DNA of 64,000 nt, from the NCBI RefSeq assembly GCF_000499785.1, contig NZ_HG726029.1:48001-112000 (forward strand), read 5' to 3'. The DNA is from Bacteroides neonati (GTDB taxonomy: Bacteria > Bacteroidota > Bacteroidia > Bacteroidales > Bacteroidaceae). The notes under the pieces are model-generated. The model was not told the DNA's origin, did no database searches, and saw nothing but the letters and a program-made list of their open reading frames with translations. Both the position numbers and the translations under genes were made by a program. Below, in pieces: positions 33,951 to 45,000 of this stretch. The number at the start of each line of letters is the position of its first letter. The first letter of the stretch is position 1.

Positions 33951-36671
33951 TTAAAAAGATAAATTAAAGCCAAATGCATATTGAGTCATCGTAGGATGCA
34001 CTGCGCCTAGAGCTTCCGGATCTTGAAGATCGATCTTGTCAAAGCAGAATAGGTCATGAGCACGAGCAAAGAGTTTGGCTCCATCCATAAACTTCGTTCT
34101 CTTCAATAGTCTTGCCGGAAAGTTATAATAAAGCTCCAGTGTTCTTAACTTTAAGAAAGAGGCATCGGTTATCCACATTGAGTTATTGTTGTAATTATTG
34201 TCCGATCCGGTATAGGTGAGGCGGGGCAATGTTCCGTTCGGTGTACTCTCACTCCAGCGATTCTCGTAATAATGAGTAGAAATGGTATTATTACCTACTA
34301 TTGGACGATAAACACTACGTGTATCTAACATTTTGGTATAGTGTCCTGTACCTTGAAACTGCGCATAAACACCGACCCCTTTATATTCAGCACCCAAATC
34401 GAACGAATAATAAATTTCCGGCATGCCTGCGTTATAGCCTAGAGCTACTTGATCGTAGGAGTCGATAATATTATCACCATTCTGATCTTTGAACATCAAA
34501 TCGCCCGGACGTACTGTTCCCAACTTTTGTTTCACTTCCCGGTTGTCGATCTGCTCTTGCGATTGATAGATACCTTGCACTTCATATCCAAATATTTGTC
34601 CGATTGAAGTACCTGTGCGTTTCTGATAATCATACGGACGATATTCCTCATTCATTTGCATGATTTCATTACGAGCAAATGTAAACTGTCCACCTATATG
34701 ATAGGCAAAATCGGAGATTCTATCGTTCCACGACAAAGCAATCTCCACCCCTTTATTATCAACAATACCATTATTTTTCTTGGGAACCGGAACACCCAAT
34801 ACCGAAGAAGTATAGCCACCTGCATCGACCAAGATATCGGTGCGATGATCGTAGAAAGCATCCATAGACAAAGAAAGTTTGTTCCATGCAATGAAATCCA
34901 GGCCAGCATTCAGTTTATGTGATTTTTCATAGGTCAATCCATTGATACCCAATTGAGACACACGTTTTCCTCCCAACCCCGCAGGCGTTTGGCTACCAAA
35001 ATAGAATGAATTTCCACTATTATCATAGATCGTTTTAAATAAATTCACCTCATAGTCGGCACGTCCCGATATACCATACGAAGCTCTTACTTTCAACAGA
35101 CTCAACCAATCTCTGTCTAAAAAATCTTCGTTCGACAGCACCCAACCGACACCAAGTGCAGGAAAGATACCCCAACGATCTTTCGGATCAAGTATACTTG
35201 AAGCAGACCCTGAGAGAGACAAATCAAGTAAATAGCGATTATTGTAAGCATAATGAACTTGTCCTACGATATCCATAAAAGCACGTCCTGTGTTGCGACC
35301 TTTCATGGTTGTTTTATCCATCGAATACTGCATGGTAGCATTCAGGTTGTGCTTACCCCATATTTTTGCATAGTTGGCATACAGCCCCAAGTTAAAGAGC
35401 GTTCTCACATCACCTACACTTTTCGAAAAGCTCAATGTTCCTTCATTGCGAAGATTCGTATAAATTGCTTCGTCCTTTACCCAATCGTATACCGCCGAAC
35501 CATAACCGAAGTTTTTGGTATTGCTATCCCAATAAGAAGCTGTATTATCTAATCCGATTTGGAATCCTACCGACAGGCCCGACAGCAACCATGACAAGTC
35601 CTGCTTCAAGTGCATATCGGCAAACAGCGCACGAGTCTGTGAACGGGCATAACCTGATCCCGAAATAAAAGCAATCGGATTGTTGCTATACGTTGTAGTG
35701 CCTCCCCAAACACCCTTATCTGTTTTAATGGGAAAAGCACCGGCAGGTACCTGATATATAGAGTTGAAAATATCGTCAGTAACCTTACCCGGACGATTGT
35801 GTTCGCTAAAATTACCCATGAAATTCAACTGTACGGATGTTGTAGGCGAAACAGTGATATCCAGATTGGTACGTACATTTAGTTTGGAGTATTTTTGCTG
35901 GGTAGAGTATCCTTCATTCGTTTCGGTAGGCTGCAGGAGTCCACGGTTATCCAAGAAATTCAATGAAGTATAATAGCGCACAAATCGACTGCCTCCTTGA
36001 GCGGAAAAGTTCACATTGTCACCGTAAGTAGCGTCTCTTAATGCCTCGCCGACCCAATCCACGTTTGGATAGAAACCCGGCATGGTCTGGTTCTTAAAAG
36101 CATCTAATTCGGAACCCGAATAACGAGCTGGCTGACCATCATTCCGCAACGCTTCATTTAATGCAGAAGCGTACGTATATCCATCTACAAACTCAGGTAA
36201 ACGGTTGGGGGTAGCCATATTGAATTCGTAAGAAAAGTTGATCTGCGGTTCGTTGACAGAACCACGCTTGGTTTTAACCAAAATCACACCGTTGGCACCA
36301 CGAATACCGTACAGAGCAGTAGCCACCGCATCCTTCAAGACACTGACCGACTCAATTTCTTCGGATGTTAACTCATCCATAGAGCGTTGGTAACCATCCA
36401 CCAAAATCAACGGAGCGTTAGAGTTAAGCGAACCTTGTCCTCGCACCGATAGCGATGCCCCATTTTCCCAGGCCGCTCCATCGGTTTGCATCACCTGCAA
36501 ACCTGGCAACATTCCGAATAGTTGATTCGAAGGCTTAATACTATTTTTGTGCGATAGCTTATCGCTAGTGGTAATAGCCACCGCACTTGTAGCTAACGTG
36601 TCCTTTTGTGCCATTGCATGGAATGAGCACAACACACTAATCAGTATAATATATATATTTTTACTCATCAT
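33951..36671 (-). CDS. SusC-family transporter without the N-terminal carboxypeptidase-D-like domain (PUL pair 1)
   Basis: This 906-residue outer-membrane transporter has a short signal peptide ending at HAMAQ and goes directly into a short stretch before the plug (QLFGMLPGLQVMQTDG, then SLSVRGQGSLNSNAPLILVDG shown as VRGQGSLNSNAPLILVDG and VLKDAVATALYGIRGANG). The domain of about 90 residues seen at the start of the other two SusC proteins here is missing. The barrel ends YAFGFNLSF. It is paired with the SusD downstream and should import an oligosaccharide; the substrate is unknown. Confidence 0.9.
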   Translation of the reverse strand: MMSKNIYIILISVLCSFHAMAQKDTLATSAVAITTSDKLSHKNSIKPSNQLFGMLPGLQVMQTDGAAWENGASLSVRGQGSLNSNAPLILVDGYQRSMDELTSEEIESVSVLKDAVATALYGIRGANGVILVKTKRGSVNEPQINFSYEFNMATPNRLPEFVDGYTYASALNEALRNDGQPARYSGSELDAFKNQTMPGFYPNVDWVGEALRDATYGDNVNFSAQGGSRFVRYYTSLNFLDNRGLLQPTETNEGYSTQQKYSKLNVRTNLDITVSPTTSVQLNFMGNFSEHNRPGKVTDDIFNSIYQVPAGAFPIKTDKGVWGGTTTYSNNPIAFISGSGYARSQTRALFADMHLKQDLSWLLSGLSVGFQIGLDNTASYWDSNTKNFGYGSAVYDWVKDEAIYTNLRNEGTLSFSKSVGDVRTLFNLGLYANYAKIWGKHNLNATMQYSMDKTTMKGRNTGRAFMDIVGQVHYAYNNRYLLDLSLSGSASSILDPKDRWGIFPALGVGWVLSNEDFLDRDWLSLLKVRASYGISGRADYEVNLFKTIYDNSGNSFYFGSQTPAGLGGKRVSQLGINGLTYEKSHKLNAGLDFIAWNKLSLSMDAFYDHRTDILVDAGGYTSSVLGVPVPKKNNGIVDNKGVEIALSWNDRISDFAYHIGGQFTFARNEIMQMNEEYRPYDYQKRTGTSIGQIFGYEVQGIYQSQEQIDNREVKQKLGTVRPGDLMFKDQNGDNIIDSYDQVALGYNAGMPEIYYSFDLGAEYKGVGVYAQFQGTGHYTKMLDTRSVYRPIVGNNTISTHYYENRWSESTPNGTLPRLTYTGSDNNYNNNSMWITDASFLKLRTLELYYNFPARLLKRTKFMDGAKLFARAHDLFCFDKIDLQDPEALGAVHPTMTQYAFGFNLSF

Positions 36672-36699
36672 AATCTTTATCTATTATGTTTCGAAACCC

Positions 36700-38547
36700 T
36701 TATTCCCAACCGGGATTTTGCACCATTCCATAACCTTTATTTATTTCAGCTTGAGGGAAAGCACTCAGATACCATTTCTCTTCAAAGCCACCCGGTTTCC
36801 ACCAAGCACGGCTTTCAGCTCCTCCTTCGAGACTAAATGGTTCACAAATATAGGTTTGGTTTACCTTATGCTTATAGATATTTAAACCATGCAAGGGAGT
36901 CGTAAACTTCTCTTTCATCTTCCAACGAATTAAGTCAAAGAAGCGAACCTCTTCATATCCAAACTCGCAAGCACGTTCGCGGAGCAAGGCAGCACGAAAC
37001 TCCTCTTGACTCAATCCTTTTTTCAAGCCATTCAGACCTACACGTGCTCGCACAGCATCCACATATTGATATGCCAACGCATTGGGACCACGATGATATT
37101 CATTCAACGCCTCAGCATACGTCAAGTAAAGTTCTGCCATTCGTAAGTGTGGCCATTGTATTGGCTTATCCTTATATTCGCCTCCACGATCCAAACCCCA
37201 CTTACGCACAGCAAGCCCTGTCAATAAGCTTTTAACCGATAATTGACCTTGTCCCCAGTCGCTACCAGCAGGATAATTCTTTTTATCTTCCGGATATTCT
37301 TGAGTAACTTGCACCTTTCTTCCTTGGTAGTTATCGCCATCTAGAATAAAGGTTTCGCATAAACGAGGATCACGGTTGATAAATGGATTCTTTGCATGAT
37401 CCGGATTATTCCAATCGAAAGTATCACCATCGGCCGTTTGGAACATGTCAAAATACTCTTTCGTAGGACACATGGCTCCCCAGCGGCGTGCTTGATCGGG
37501 AAACTGATTATTGTTGGCCAAATAAATATTTCGATTGACAGTAATCAAAAGTTCGGGTGTATTGCGGTCAAAATAAGCTTTACGGAATGCCAGACGATAT
37601 TCTTGAGGGTCCACATCCGATGTTTGCACCAACCTGTAATGTCCTTGCGCATTCACTTCTTTAAAAAATGCTTCACAAGCATCCACTGCTGCTTTCCAAC
37701 GATTGTGATCATAGTTACCAAACCAAGTCATTTTCTGCTCTGAAGCGGCACCCGGATAGAAAGCCGTATCGCTATTGTAAAGAGGACTGGCTACAAAAAG
37801 TAATACTCTTGCCTTTAAAGCCATAGCACCTGCCTTAGTCATGCGAGCCCCCAAATTAGCAGCCTCAGCTTCAGGAATACTCCAAGGGAAATCGGGACAA
37901 GCAATGGCTTCGTCCAATAATCCGATGGTAAAATCGACTGTTTCCTGCAACGTAGCACGTTTAGGAAATTCTTCGGTAGCTACCAATGCTTTATGGATAA
38001 GGGGTAATCCTCCGTAATGACGTAACATATGTGCATAATAGATTGCCACAATCATTTTCGCTTCTGCCTTTAACCGTGACTTTTCAATTGCATCCATATC
38101 TGGCACACGATCTATGTTTTCGACTGTCAACCAAGCATGGCGAATAGCACTCCACATATGAGATTCTCCTTCGAGAAAACGGATTTTGGTTGCCATAAAA
38201 GATTTTCGGGCATCTTCCAAGCCGGCATTGTAATTACCTGCATAATAAACCTTATTTACACCCGAATAGCCCAAATAGTCTTGATTTAGGTCTGTCAGCC
38301 CTTCGATACAGCCTAACCACATCGTTGTCCAATAACCACTAGTCTCATGCCCATAAGGCAAATACTCATAACTATACCACAATACACGGCGGGCATACTC
38401 AGCAGTGGAATACACTGTATCAATGGTCACATCTGTGCTTGGAGGCTTCTGTAAAAACTTATCTCCGAAGGCCAAATCCTCACAAGCCACTATTGCCAGC
38501 AACCCTAAAGAAACTAATATAACTTGAATTTTATTTTTGATATTCAT
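36700..38547 (-). CDS. SusD/RagB-family lipoprotein (PUL pair 2)
   Basis: This 615-residue surface lipoprotein has signal peptide and lipobox LLAIVAC, then EDLAFGDKFLQ. RagB features include HLRMAELYLTYAEALNEYHR and LLRERACEFGYEEVRFFDLI. It is longer than the first SusD of the locus and only partly similar, so the two pairs probably bind different glycans or different parts of one glycan (inference). It follows its SusC by 13 bases. Confidence 0.92.
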   Translation of the reverse strand: MNIKNKIQVILVSLGLLAIVACEDLAFGDKFLQKPPSTDVTIDTVYSTAEYARRVLWYSYEYLPYGHETSGYWTTMWLGCIEGLTDLNQDYLGYSGVNKVYYAGNYNAGLEDARKSFMATKIRFLEGESHMWSAIRHAWLTVENIDRVPDMDAIEKSRLKAEAKMIVAIYYAHMLRHYGGLPLIHKALVATEEFPKRATLQETVDFTIGLLDEAIACPDFPWSIPEAEAANLGARMTKAGAMALKARVLLFVASPLYNSDTAFYPGAASEQKMTWFGNYDHNRWKAAVDACEAFFKEVNAQGHYRLVQTSDVDPQEYRLAFRKAYFDRNTPELLITVNRNIYLANNNQFPDQARRWGAMCPTKEYFDMFQTADGDTFDWNNPDHAKNPFINRDPRLCETFILDGDNYQGRKVQVTQEYPEDKKNYPAGSDWGQGQLSVKSLLTGLAVRKWGLDRGGEYKDKPIQWPHLRMAELYLTYAEALNEYHRGPNALAYQYVDAVRARVGLNGLKKGLSQEEFRAALLRERACEFGYEEVRFFDLIRWKMKEKFTTPLHGLNIYKHKVNQTYICEPFSLEGGAESRAWWKPGGFEEKWYLSAFPQAEINKGYGMVQNPGWE

Positions 38548-38560
38548 AATGATATGTTTA

Positions 38561-41500
38561 TTAAAATCCTACTTTCAAACCGAAATTCACAACTTTAATT
38601 AACGGATAAGTTTCACCATCGGCATTTGATTCGGGGTCATAATAGTTTAGCTTATCGAAAGTCAATAGATTATATCCCGATAAAGAGAGTCGCAAAGAGC
38701 CCACATGGAGCTTCTTCAATACCGCCTTGGAGAAGGAATAACCCATTTCGATATTTTTCAGACGGATATAAGAAGCATCACGCAACCATAAATCAGAATC
38801 CCGATAGTTATTGGGTTTACTACTTGTTAGCGATAAGGCAGGAGCCTTGGCTGAGTTTCCTTTTTCGGGTGTCCAAGCATCGTCAATCATATATTGTAAT
38901 AATGAATTCTTGTTTGTTTCACCAAATGGATTACGAAAGAAACCCGAAATCAAACGAGATGTTTGGAATGCACCTGACCAAGTCATACTGATATCTAGTC
39001 CCTTCCAAGAGATACCATACTGTATATTACCACTCAACAAAGGGTATTTGGGTTGCCCAATGGCACTGATATCGTTATTGTCAATCTTCTTATCACCATT
39101 CAAGTCCTTGTATTTCACATCGCCTGCTACAGGTTTAAACCCAGCACCATGATCAGGTATACCACCTTCCTCACCCTTCAGATTAGGGTAATCTGCCGCC
39201 TCTTTCTCTGTGAAGAATCCGTCAAAATTATATCCAAATTGCTGTCCGACGGGAAGTCCTGTCTCATACATCCACTCATACGGTTTGGGGACTTCATCTT
39301 TGAATATAACTTTGTTTTTAGCATATCCCCAATTGGTTGCCACATGATATCTCAACTCTTGAATATTGTCTTCCCAACGAAGCGTCACTTCAAAACCTTT
39401 ATTATCTACCTTACCCATATTAACGGTAGGAAGCTTAATGGCAAGATAGCCTGGGTTGATTTGACGAGAGATCAAGATATCTTTGCGATGCTCAACAAAA
39501 TAATCAAAAGAAGTTTTGAGGCGACTGTTGAAGAAGTGTAAATCAATACCATAGTTTTGCTTGGTTGCTGTCTCCCAAGTGACATCGGGGTTACCGACCT
39601 TCGCCTCTACGGCACCATTCAATAGATACTTATTACTTGAACCGAAATCATAATTACCACTTGAAATATTATAAGAGTTCGGTAAAAATAAAAAACGAGA
39701 CTCATCGGAAACACGATCGTTACCAACCTTACCAAGCGAAGCACGTAGCTTTAAATAGTTAACAAAAGGCTTGAGTGACTGCATAAACTTCTCTTCAGAT
39801 GCAATCCAACCGATAGAACCGGCAGGGAACGTACCAAAGCGTCTGCCCGGAGCAAAATTCTCAGAGCCATTATAACCAATGCTCACATCGAGCAGATAAC
39901 GAGTTTTATAGTCATACGTAGCACGTCCTACCAAGCCAACATAGGCACGAGGAATACCTGGGAAGATATTGCCCGAATAGTAATATTTCATCGATTGGTT
40001 ATACATACCGAGAGCCGAGATATTGTGATCACCAAATTTTCGTTGATAATTGAATGCCGCCTCCAAATACCAGTCACGAGACTGTCCCGAACCCTCTGTA
40101 TATCCTAATGTCGTTGCATCTTGTGTCTTTCTTAGCAATACTTCTCCATCTTCTCCTCGAAAAGCCTGATAAGCATTGGCACGTCCTTCTCTACGCTTGC
40201 TCACCGTGGCACCACTATTGTAAGCACCCTTAACGTGAGCTTTTAAGCCTTTGGTTAGAAAATCCAGTTTCTGTTCTAAAGCGAAATCAAAGTTTACCAC
40301 ATTACCCAATGAGGTATTATATCCCTTCCCGTAATACGAGCCTAAGGCATCGGCAGCCTCACCAAATTTACCAAAAGTTTTAGAGTCCAAGCCAATCCAT
40401 TTACCATCTACAATACCCGGTCCGCCAAACGGAACGGCAGAATAGATATCACGGAATAAAAACTCCACTTTCGTATAGGTACCATTATTATAATTTGGTT
40501 CGCGCTTATCGGACAAACGTCCACCCAGATTAAGCCTCATAGTCGTTGTTTTGGTGACGTCAATATCCATGTTGACACGATAGTTATAACGGTTGTACTG
40601 AAAGCCACTGTTATAGTCACCGGTATCATACATTTCAAATAAACCGCTCTGTGTATAAATACCCAATGAAGCAAAATACTTCACACGATTGGAGCCTCCA
40701 GATATATTCAAGTTGTGTTGTGTCTGCCAAGCTGTTTCCTTTAGCAGCAAGTCCGTCCAATCCGTATCCGGATAGAGTAATGGGTCACTATGCGTACGGA
40801 AAGCTTCCAAAATTGTTGGAGTAAAAACGAAATTCTCCTCTTTTACACCATCATGCATCTGCGCCTTATTATAGGCCGTAGCATAATCATAGCTATTTGC
40901 AAACTCCGGTATGCGAGTAGGCAGTTGTAGCGCCATGCTAGTCGAAAAACTGATCTGTGCTTTCCCTTCCTTTCCACGTTTAGTGGTAACCAGAATAACA
41001 CCATTGGCACCACGCACTCCAAATACAGCTGTGGCCGAAGCATCTTTCAACACCGTAATATCTTCTATTTCATTGGGGTCTAATTGATAGAATGATCGTT
41101 CCACTCCATCAACCAGCATTAACGGGGATGAAAGCCCTTCGGTCAATGACCCCACACCACGAACATAGATCTTTGCATCGTCAGCACCAGGCTGTCCACT
41201 AGTTTGTACACTTGACAATCCAGGAATCTTACCACTTAGGGCATTAGCTATGCTACCTACAGGCGACTTCATTATTTCATCCGACTTCATCGAAGAGATA
41301 GCGCCAGTAATAGTTACCTTTTTCGTGGTACCATAGGCAATCACCTGTACCTCTTCTAATTGTTGTATATTCTCATCCAGTGAAATCTTCAGTTGTTTCT
41401 CGCCCTTATAATGGATTTCTTTATTTTCATATCCTATATAAGAGACAATCAAGGTCGCTCCTATCGGAACTTTGAGTGTAAACTCACCATCAAGATTGGT

Positions 41501-41731
41501 AATTACACCTGTATTTACTCCTTTGATTATAATACTGGCTCCAATAATGGGTCCGGAAGCATCGGAAACAACTCCACTGACTTCGACGACCTTTTTTTGC
41601 TGTGTTACTGATTGATGTGCTTGACTTTTGCTCGATTTATTATCTGCAAAAGCAATCTGTCCAACCGATAGTACAATAGCCAACAGCCACATTCTGCCAA
41701 ATAGATTCATAGGGCTTATTCGTTTTTTCAT
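38561..41731 (-). CDS. SusC-family TonB-dependent transporter (PUL pair 2)
   Basis: This 1056-residue transporter has a signal peptide, an N-terminal carboxypeptidase-D-like domain (VSGVVSDASGPIIGASIIIK, residues about 51-130), then EEVQVIAYGTTKK and plug motifs YVRGVGSLTEG and LKDASATAVFGVRGANGV. The barrel ends VVNFGLKVGF. It is the first gene of the locus behind the regulator, so it is likely the most strongly induced. A 330-base leader separates it from the regulator gene. Confidence 0.94.
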   Translation of the reverse strand: MKKRISPMNLFGRMWLLAIVLSVGQIAFADNKSSKSQAHQSVTQQKKVVEVSGVVSDASGPIIGASIIIKGVNTGVITNLDGEFTLKVPIGATLIVSYIGYENKEIHYKGEKQLKISLDENIQQLEEVQVIAYGTTKKVTITGAISSMKSDEIMKSPVGSIANALSGKIPGLSSVQTSGQPGADDAKIYVRGVGSLTEGLSSPLMLVDGVERSFYQLDPNEIEDITVLKDASATAVFGVRGANGVILVTTKRGKEGKAQISFSTSMALQLPTRIPEFANSYDYATAYNKAQMHDGVKEENFVFTPTILEAFRTHSDPLLYPDTDWTDLLLKETAWQTQHNLNISGGSNRVKYFASLGIYTQSGLFEMYDTGDYNSGFQYNRYNYRVNMDIDVTKTTTMRLNLGGRLSDKREPNYNNGTYTKVEFLFRDIYSAVPFGGPGIVDGKWIGLDSKTFGKFGEAADALGSYYGKGYNTSLGNVVNFDFALEQKLDFLTKGLKAHVKGAYNSGATVSKRREGRANAYQAFRGEDGEVLLRKTQDATTLGYTEGSGQSRDWYLEAAFNYQRKFGDHNISALGMYNQSMKYYYSGNIFPGIPRAYVGLVGRATYDYKTRYLLDVSIGYNGSENFAPGRRFGTFPAGSIGWIASEEKFMQSLKPFVNYLKLRASLGKVGNDRVSDESRFLFLPNSYNISSGNYDFGSSNKYLLNGAVEAKVGNPDVTWETATKQNYGIDLHFFNSRLKTSFDYFVEHRKDILISRQINPGYLAIKLPTVNMGKVDNKGFEVTLRWEDNIQELRYHVATNWGYAKNKVIFKDEVPKPYEWMYETGLPVGQQFGYNFDGFFTEKEAADYPNLKGEEGGIPDHGAGFKPVAGDVKYKDLNGDKKIDNNDISAIGQPKYPLLSGNIQYGISWKGLDISMTWSGAFQTSRLISGFFRNPFGETNKNSLLQYMIDDAWTPEKGNSAKAPALSLTSSKPNNYRDSDLWLRDASYIRLKNIEMGYSFSKAVLKKLHVGSLRLSLSGYNLLTFDKLNYYDPESNADGETYPLIKVVNFGLKVGF

Positions 41732-42061
41732 ACGGCTTTAAAAGTTAACATACATTGTTTTTAATAGTAAAAGAGATACTTTGGGGTCTTTATGGACCGG
41801 CAAGTAATAAGAATAAAAAAAGAGGTAAATCAAAGAGAAAAACTCTTCAATGGGAAAGCGAATGTTAATAAAGTGTTTTTTCATACGCAGTACTAAATTT
41901 AGTGAATAATTTAAAATCCACGTCAAATTAAGTATTTATAGCGAACACCTTAGTATTAAAATTTGCCGAAATGCTAGCACAAATAGTCCGCAGACAATCA
42001 CTGCATATCCACGGACAATTTAAACAATATATTATAACAAGAAAATATAATTAAAATACAG
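41732..42061. other. Leader/regulatory region of the GH88 locus
   Basis: This 330-base stretch separates the regulator (which ends at 42062) from the start of the first susC. It is AT-rich and holds a 12-base direct repeat with 21-base spacing at 41987-42019. An open frame of 62 codons (41738-41926, minus strand) is not convincing as a gene. The promoter for susC should lie here, but no perfect -33/-7 pair was found. Confidence 0.5.
41987..42019 (-). promoter_or_regulatory. Direct repeat, candidate hybrid two-component regulator site
   Basis: On the minus strand ATTGTCCGTGGA (42019-42008) and ATTGTCTGCGGA (41998-41987) agree in 10 of 12 bases and start 21 bases apart, two turns of the helix. 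Such pairs of direct repeats are bound by AraC-type DNA-binding domains. They lie between the regulator gene and the first susC, about 255 bases upstream of its start. Confidence 0.5.
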
Positions 42062-45000
42062 TTACTCCTCTTCACCTTTCCTGTATTTTTGAGGAGAGGT
42101 ATAAAACTGTTTTTTAAAACAACGACTAAAATAAACTGCCGACCCGAAACCTAGCCTGTCGGCAATCTCACCAATGGGCATATCAGGAAATTGGCGAAGC
42201 ATCACGGCTGCACATTTCAATTTGTGGTTTAAGATAAAGTTGTTGGGAGTCATACCGGTCAATGCTTTGAATTTTGCATAAAGCACAGTTCGCCCCATAC
42301 CTAGCTCCCGACAAAGAAGGGGTATATCAAATTCAGGATCGTCAATGTTTTCATCGATAATCTGTGTCGCCTTCTTCAGTAAACTCTTATCCAACGGATT
42401 GATAGTCGTCAAGTCTATCTCCGACAATGGTTGCCGAGTAAACTGATGCTGAATCAGTAGTCGGTTTCTAATTAAATTAGTGCAACGCGACAGCAATATC
42501 TTGGCATTGAAAGGCTTTGTGATGTAATCATCAGCCCCACGGTTCAAACCTTCAATGTTCTGCTCTGTTGTATTAAGAGCTGTAAGCAATATAATGGGAA
42601 TATGACAAAGATCGATATTATTCTTAATTTGCAAGCACATTTCTGTTCCGGTCATCTCCGGCATCATCACATCACTAATAATCAGATCTATTTTTTCGTT
42701 CATGGCTATTTCCAAACCTTCTTTTCCGTTTCGAGCCACCAAAACCTGATAAAACGATGTAAACAGCTGTTTCAACACGTTTAGCAAATCTTCGTTATCT
42801 TCGACAATCAATAACGTATAGGCGGCTTCCAGAGAGTTTACTGATCGTGATTCTTCTTGTTGTTCGCTCTCCATCGGCAATGAGTCGGGAATCAAATAAT
42901 TAATATCCTCTTCATCTACAAATCTCACATCACTGTCCTCTCTAAAATGCTCCTTACCTCTTTTCAGATAAATGGTGAATATACTTCCCACTCCGACTCG
43001 GCTTTCAACAGTAATTTGACTATGATGTTTTTCTATAATACTCTTAGTTAATGCCAAACCAATACCGGTTCCCAAACCCTTTTCGGCAGTTTTTAGTTCA
43101 TTACCTGCTTGATAGAAGTGATCAAAAACATGTTCAATATCGGCCGCTTCTATCCCTGCTCCATTGTCTTTCAATTCAATACAAATATCATCAGTTGCAG
43201 TAACAATAATCTCAATTGTTCCGTTATCAGGCGTATATTTGAATGCATTGGACAAGAGGTTGAAAAAGACTTTCTCCATTTGTTGAGCATCGAACCAACA
43301 ATCGATATGTTGTAAGTGACAAGTGAATTGATAATCAATGCCGCGCTGCTGTGCATAATCCAAGAAAGAGAGGTAAATCTCACGAAGAAAATCCACCACA
43401 TTATATCGAGAAAGGTTCAACACAACATGATCCTGCTCAAATTTACGAAAATCAAGCAACTCAGAAACTAAATTTCGCATTTGCCGGGCGTGCTTGTTTA
43501 TTTTTAGCACATTATTGTAAAGCACAGTTGGAATGGAACTATTCTGCAGAATCAACTCGATATGACTGATAATAAGAGTAAGCGGTGTACGGAATTCATG
43601 ACTTACATTGGTAAAAAAGAGTAATTTGGCTTGGTTCAGTTGCTCTATTTGCTGTTTCTCGAACTTCTCTTTTTCCAGTGAAAGAGCCAATATCCTTTTA
43701 GCCGTTTGACTTCGGAGGTAATAAACTGCACACAACCCTATAATTAGCAAATAAATACCCCAAGCCCATACTGTATTATACCAAGGAGCCGAAATATTAA
43801 TTTGAAGTGATATTTCTTCATTTTTCAAATTTAAGCTGTTTCCTTTGGCACGTATACGTAAAGTATAGTTTCCAGGATCAAGATTTGTATAATGCAAGCT
43901 CATCTGCTTTGTAGGTACCCATTGCGTATTAAATCCCTCGAGTTTATACTCATACTGATTATTCTGCAATATATCAACATAGTTAGAAAGAGCAAAAGAA
44001 ATAATCAAGTTGTTATGGTCATACTTCAAGTTCAGCTCCTTCACAAAGGGAAGAGAAACGTTGAGGATACCGCTTTCATCTCCCGGATATATTTCCTGAT
44101 TATTTACTGATAATTGAGAGAAATAAAAGGTGCGATTTTCGTTAAATTCTTTCAGATCTTCTTCCCGAAAGGAAGTGATTCCTTCTACATCACCTATAAA
44201 TATCTCATCATTGGCTGCAACTAATGCGCCACAACCATTGATAATAGCAGGAGCCGGAAATCCGGAAGACAGTCCGATGGAACGGAAAGTATGATTCGTC
44301 GGCGAAAATAAGGTAACACCTTTGTCTCCCGTAATTAACACATTACCATTTCTCAATTCTACCAGATTATAGCAATAATCACTCAATAGTTGCCCTTTCC
44401 CCAAGGAATAATTAGTTACAGTCTTAGCCATCTTATCATAATAAAAGACCCCTGCTCCCAATGTACCCACGTACACACCTTTTTGAGTACTTTTTACTTT
44501 CGAGATGGCAAAATGACAACCGGATTGTTCTAAGTCGATTACAGATACCTCTTTGGAAGTACGAAGGTTGAAACCGATGATTGTATTCCAAGAAGTCAGC
44601 CAAATAAAGCCATCCTCATCAATATCGAAACTTTGGCAATACTCCACCGAGGCAGGAATACGCTGAAACTCGTTCGTATCAGGATCCAGCACAAACATAC
44701 CGTTACGAGCTGCGATATATAAACGATCCTGCCAAAATAATACCTGAAAAATAATATTGTCAGGACAATCCTTATTCTTTCTTTGAGTCTCCAGATAATT
44801 ATAAAAAGTTTTTTTCTTTATATCATAGCGAGAAAGTCCTCCTAAATAAGTTCCTATATACAAATAGTCTCGCTTGCTATCATAACAAATACTCTTGACA
44901 TTGTTATGCGGTAATGTATTCTTTCCACCGGATTTAAAATTAGTGAACGTATGGGTATCACGATTCATACAACTTAAACCACCTCCATCAGTACATATCC

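Noticed and set aside
41738..41926. A 62-codon frame on the minus strand in the leader of the first susC of the GH88 locus
   Set aside because: It is AT-rich, has no recognisable domain and no visible promoter or start signal. It may be a small leader frame but cannot be supported.
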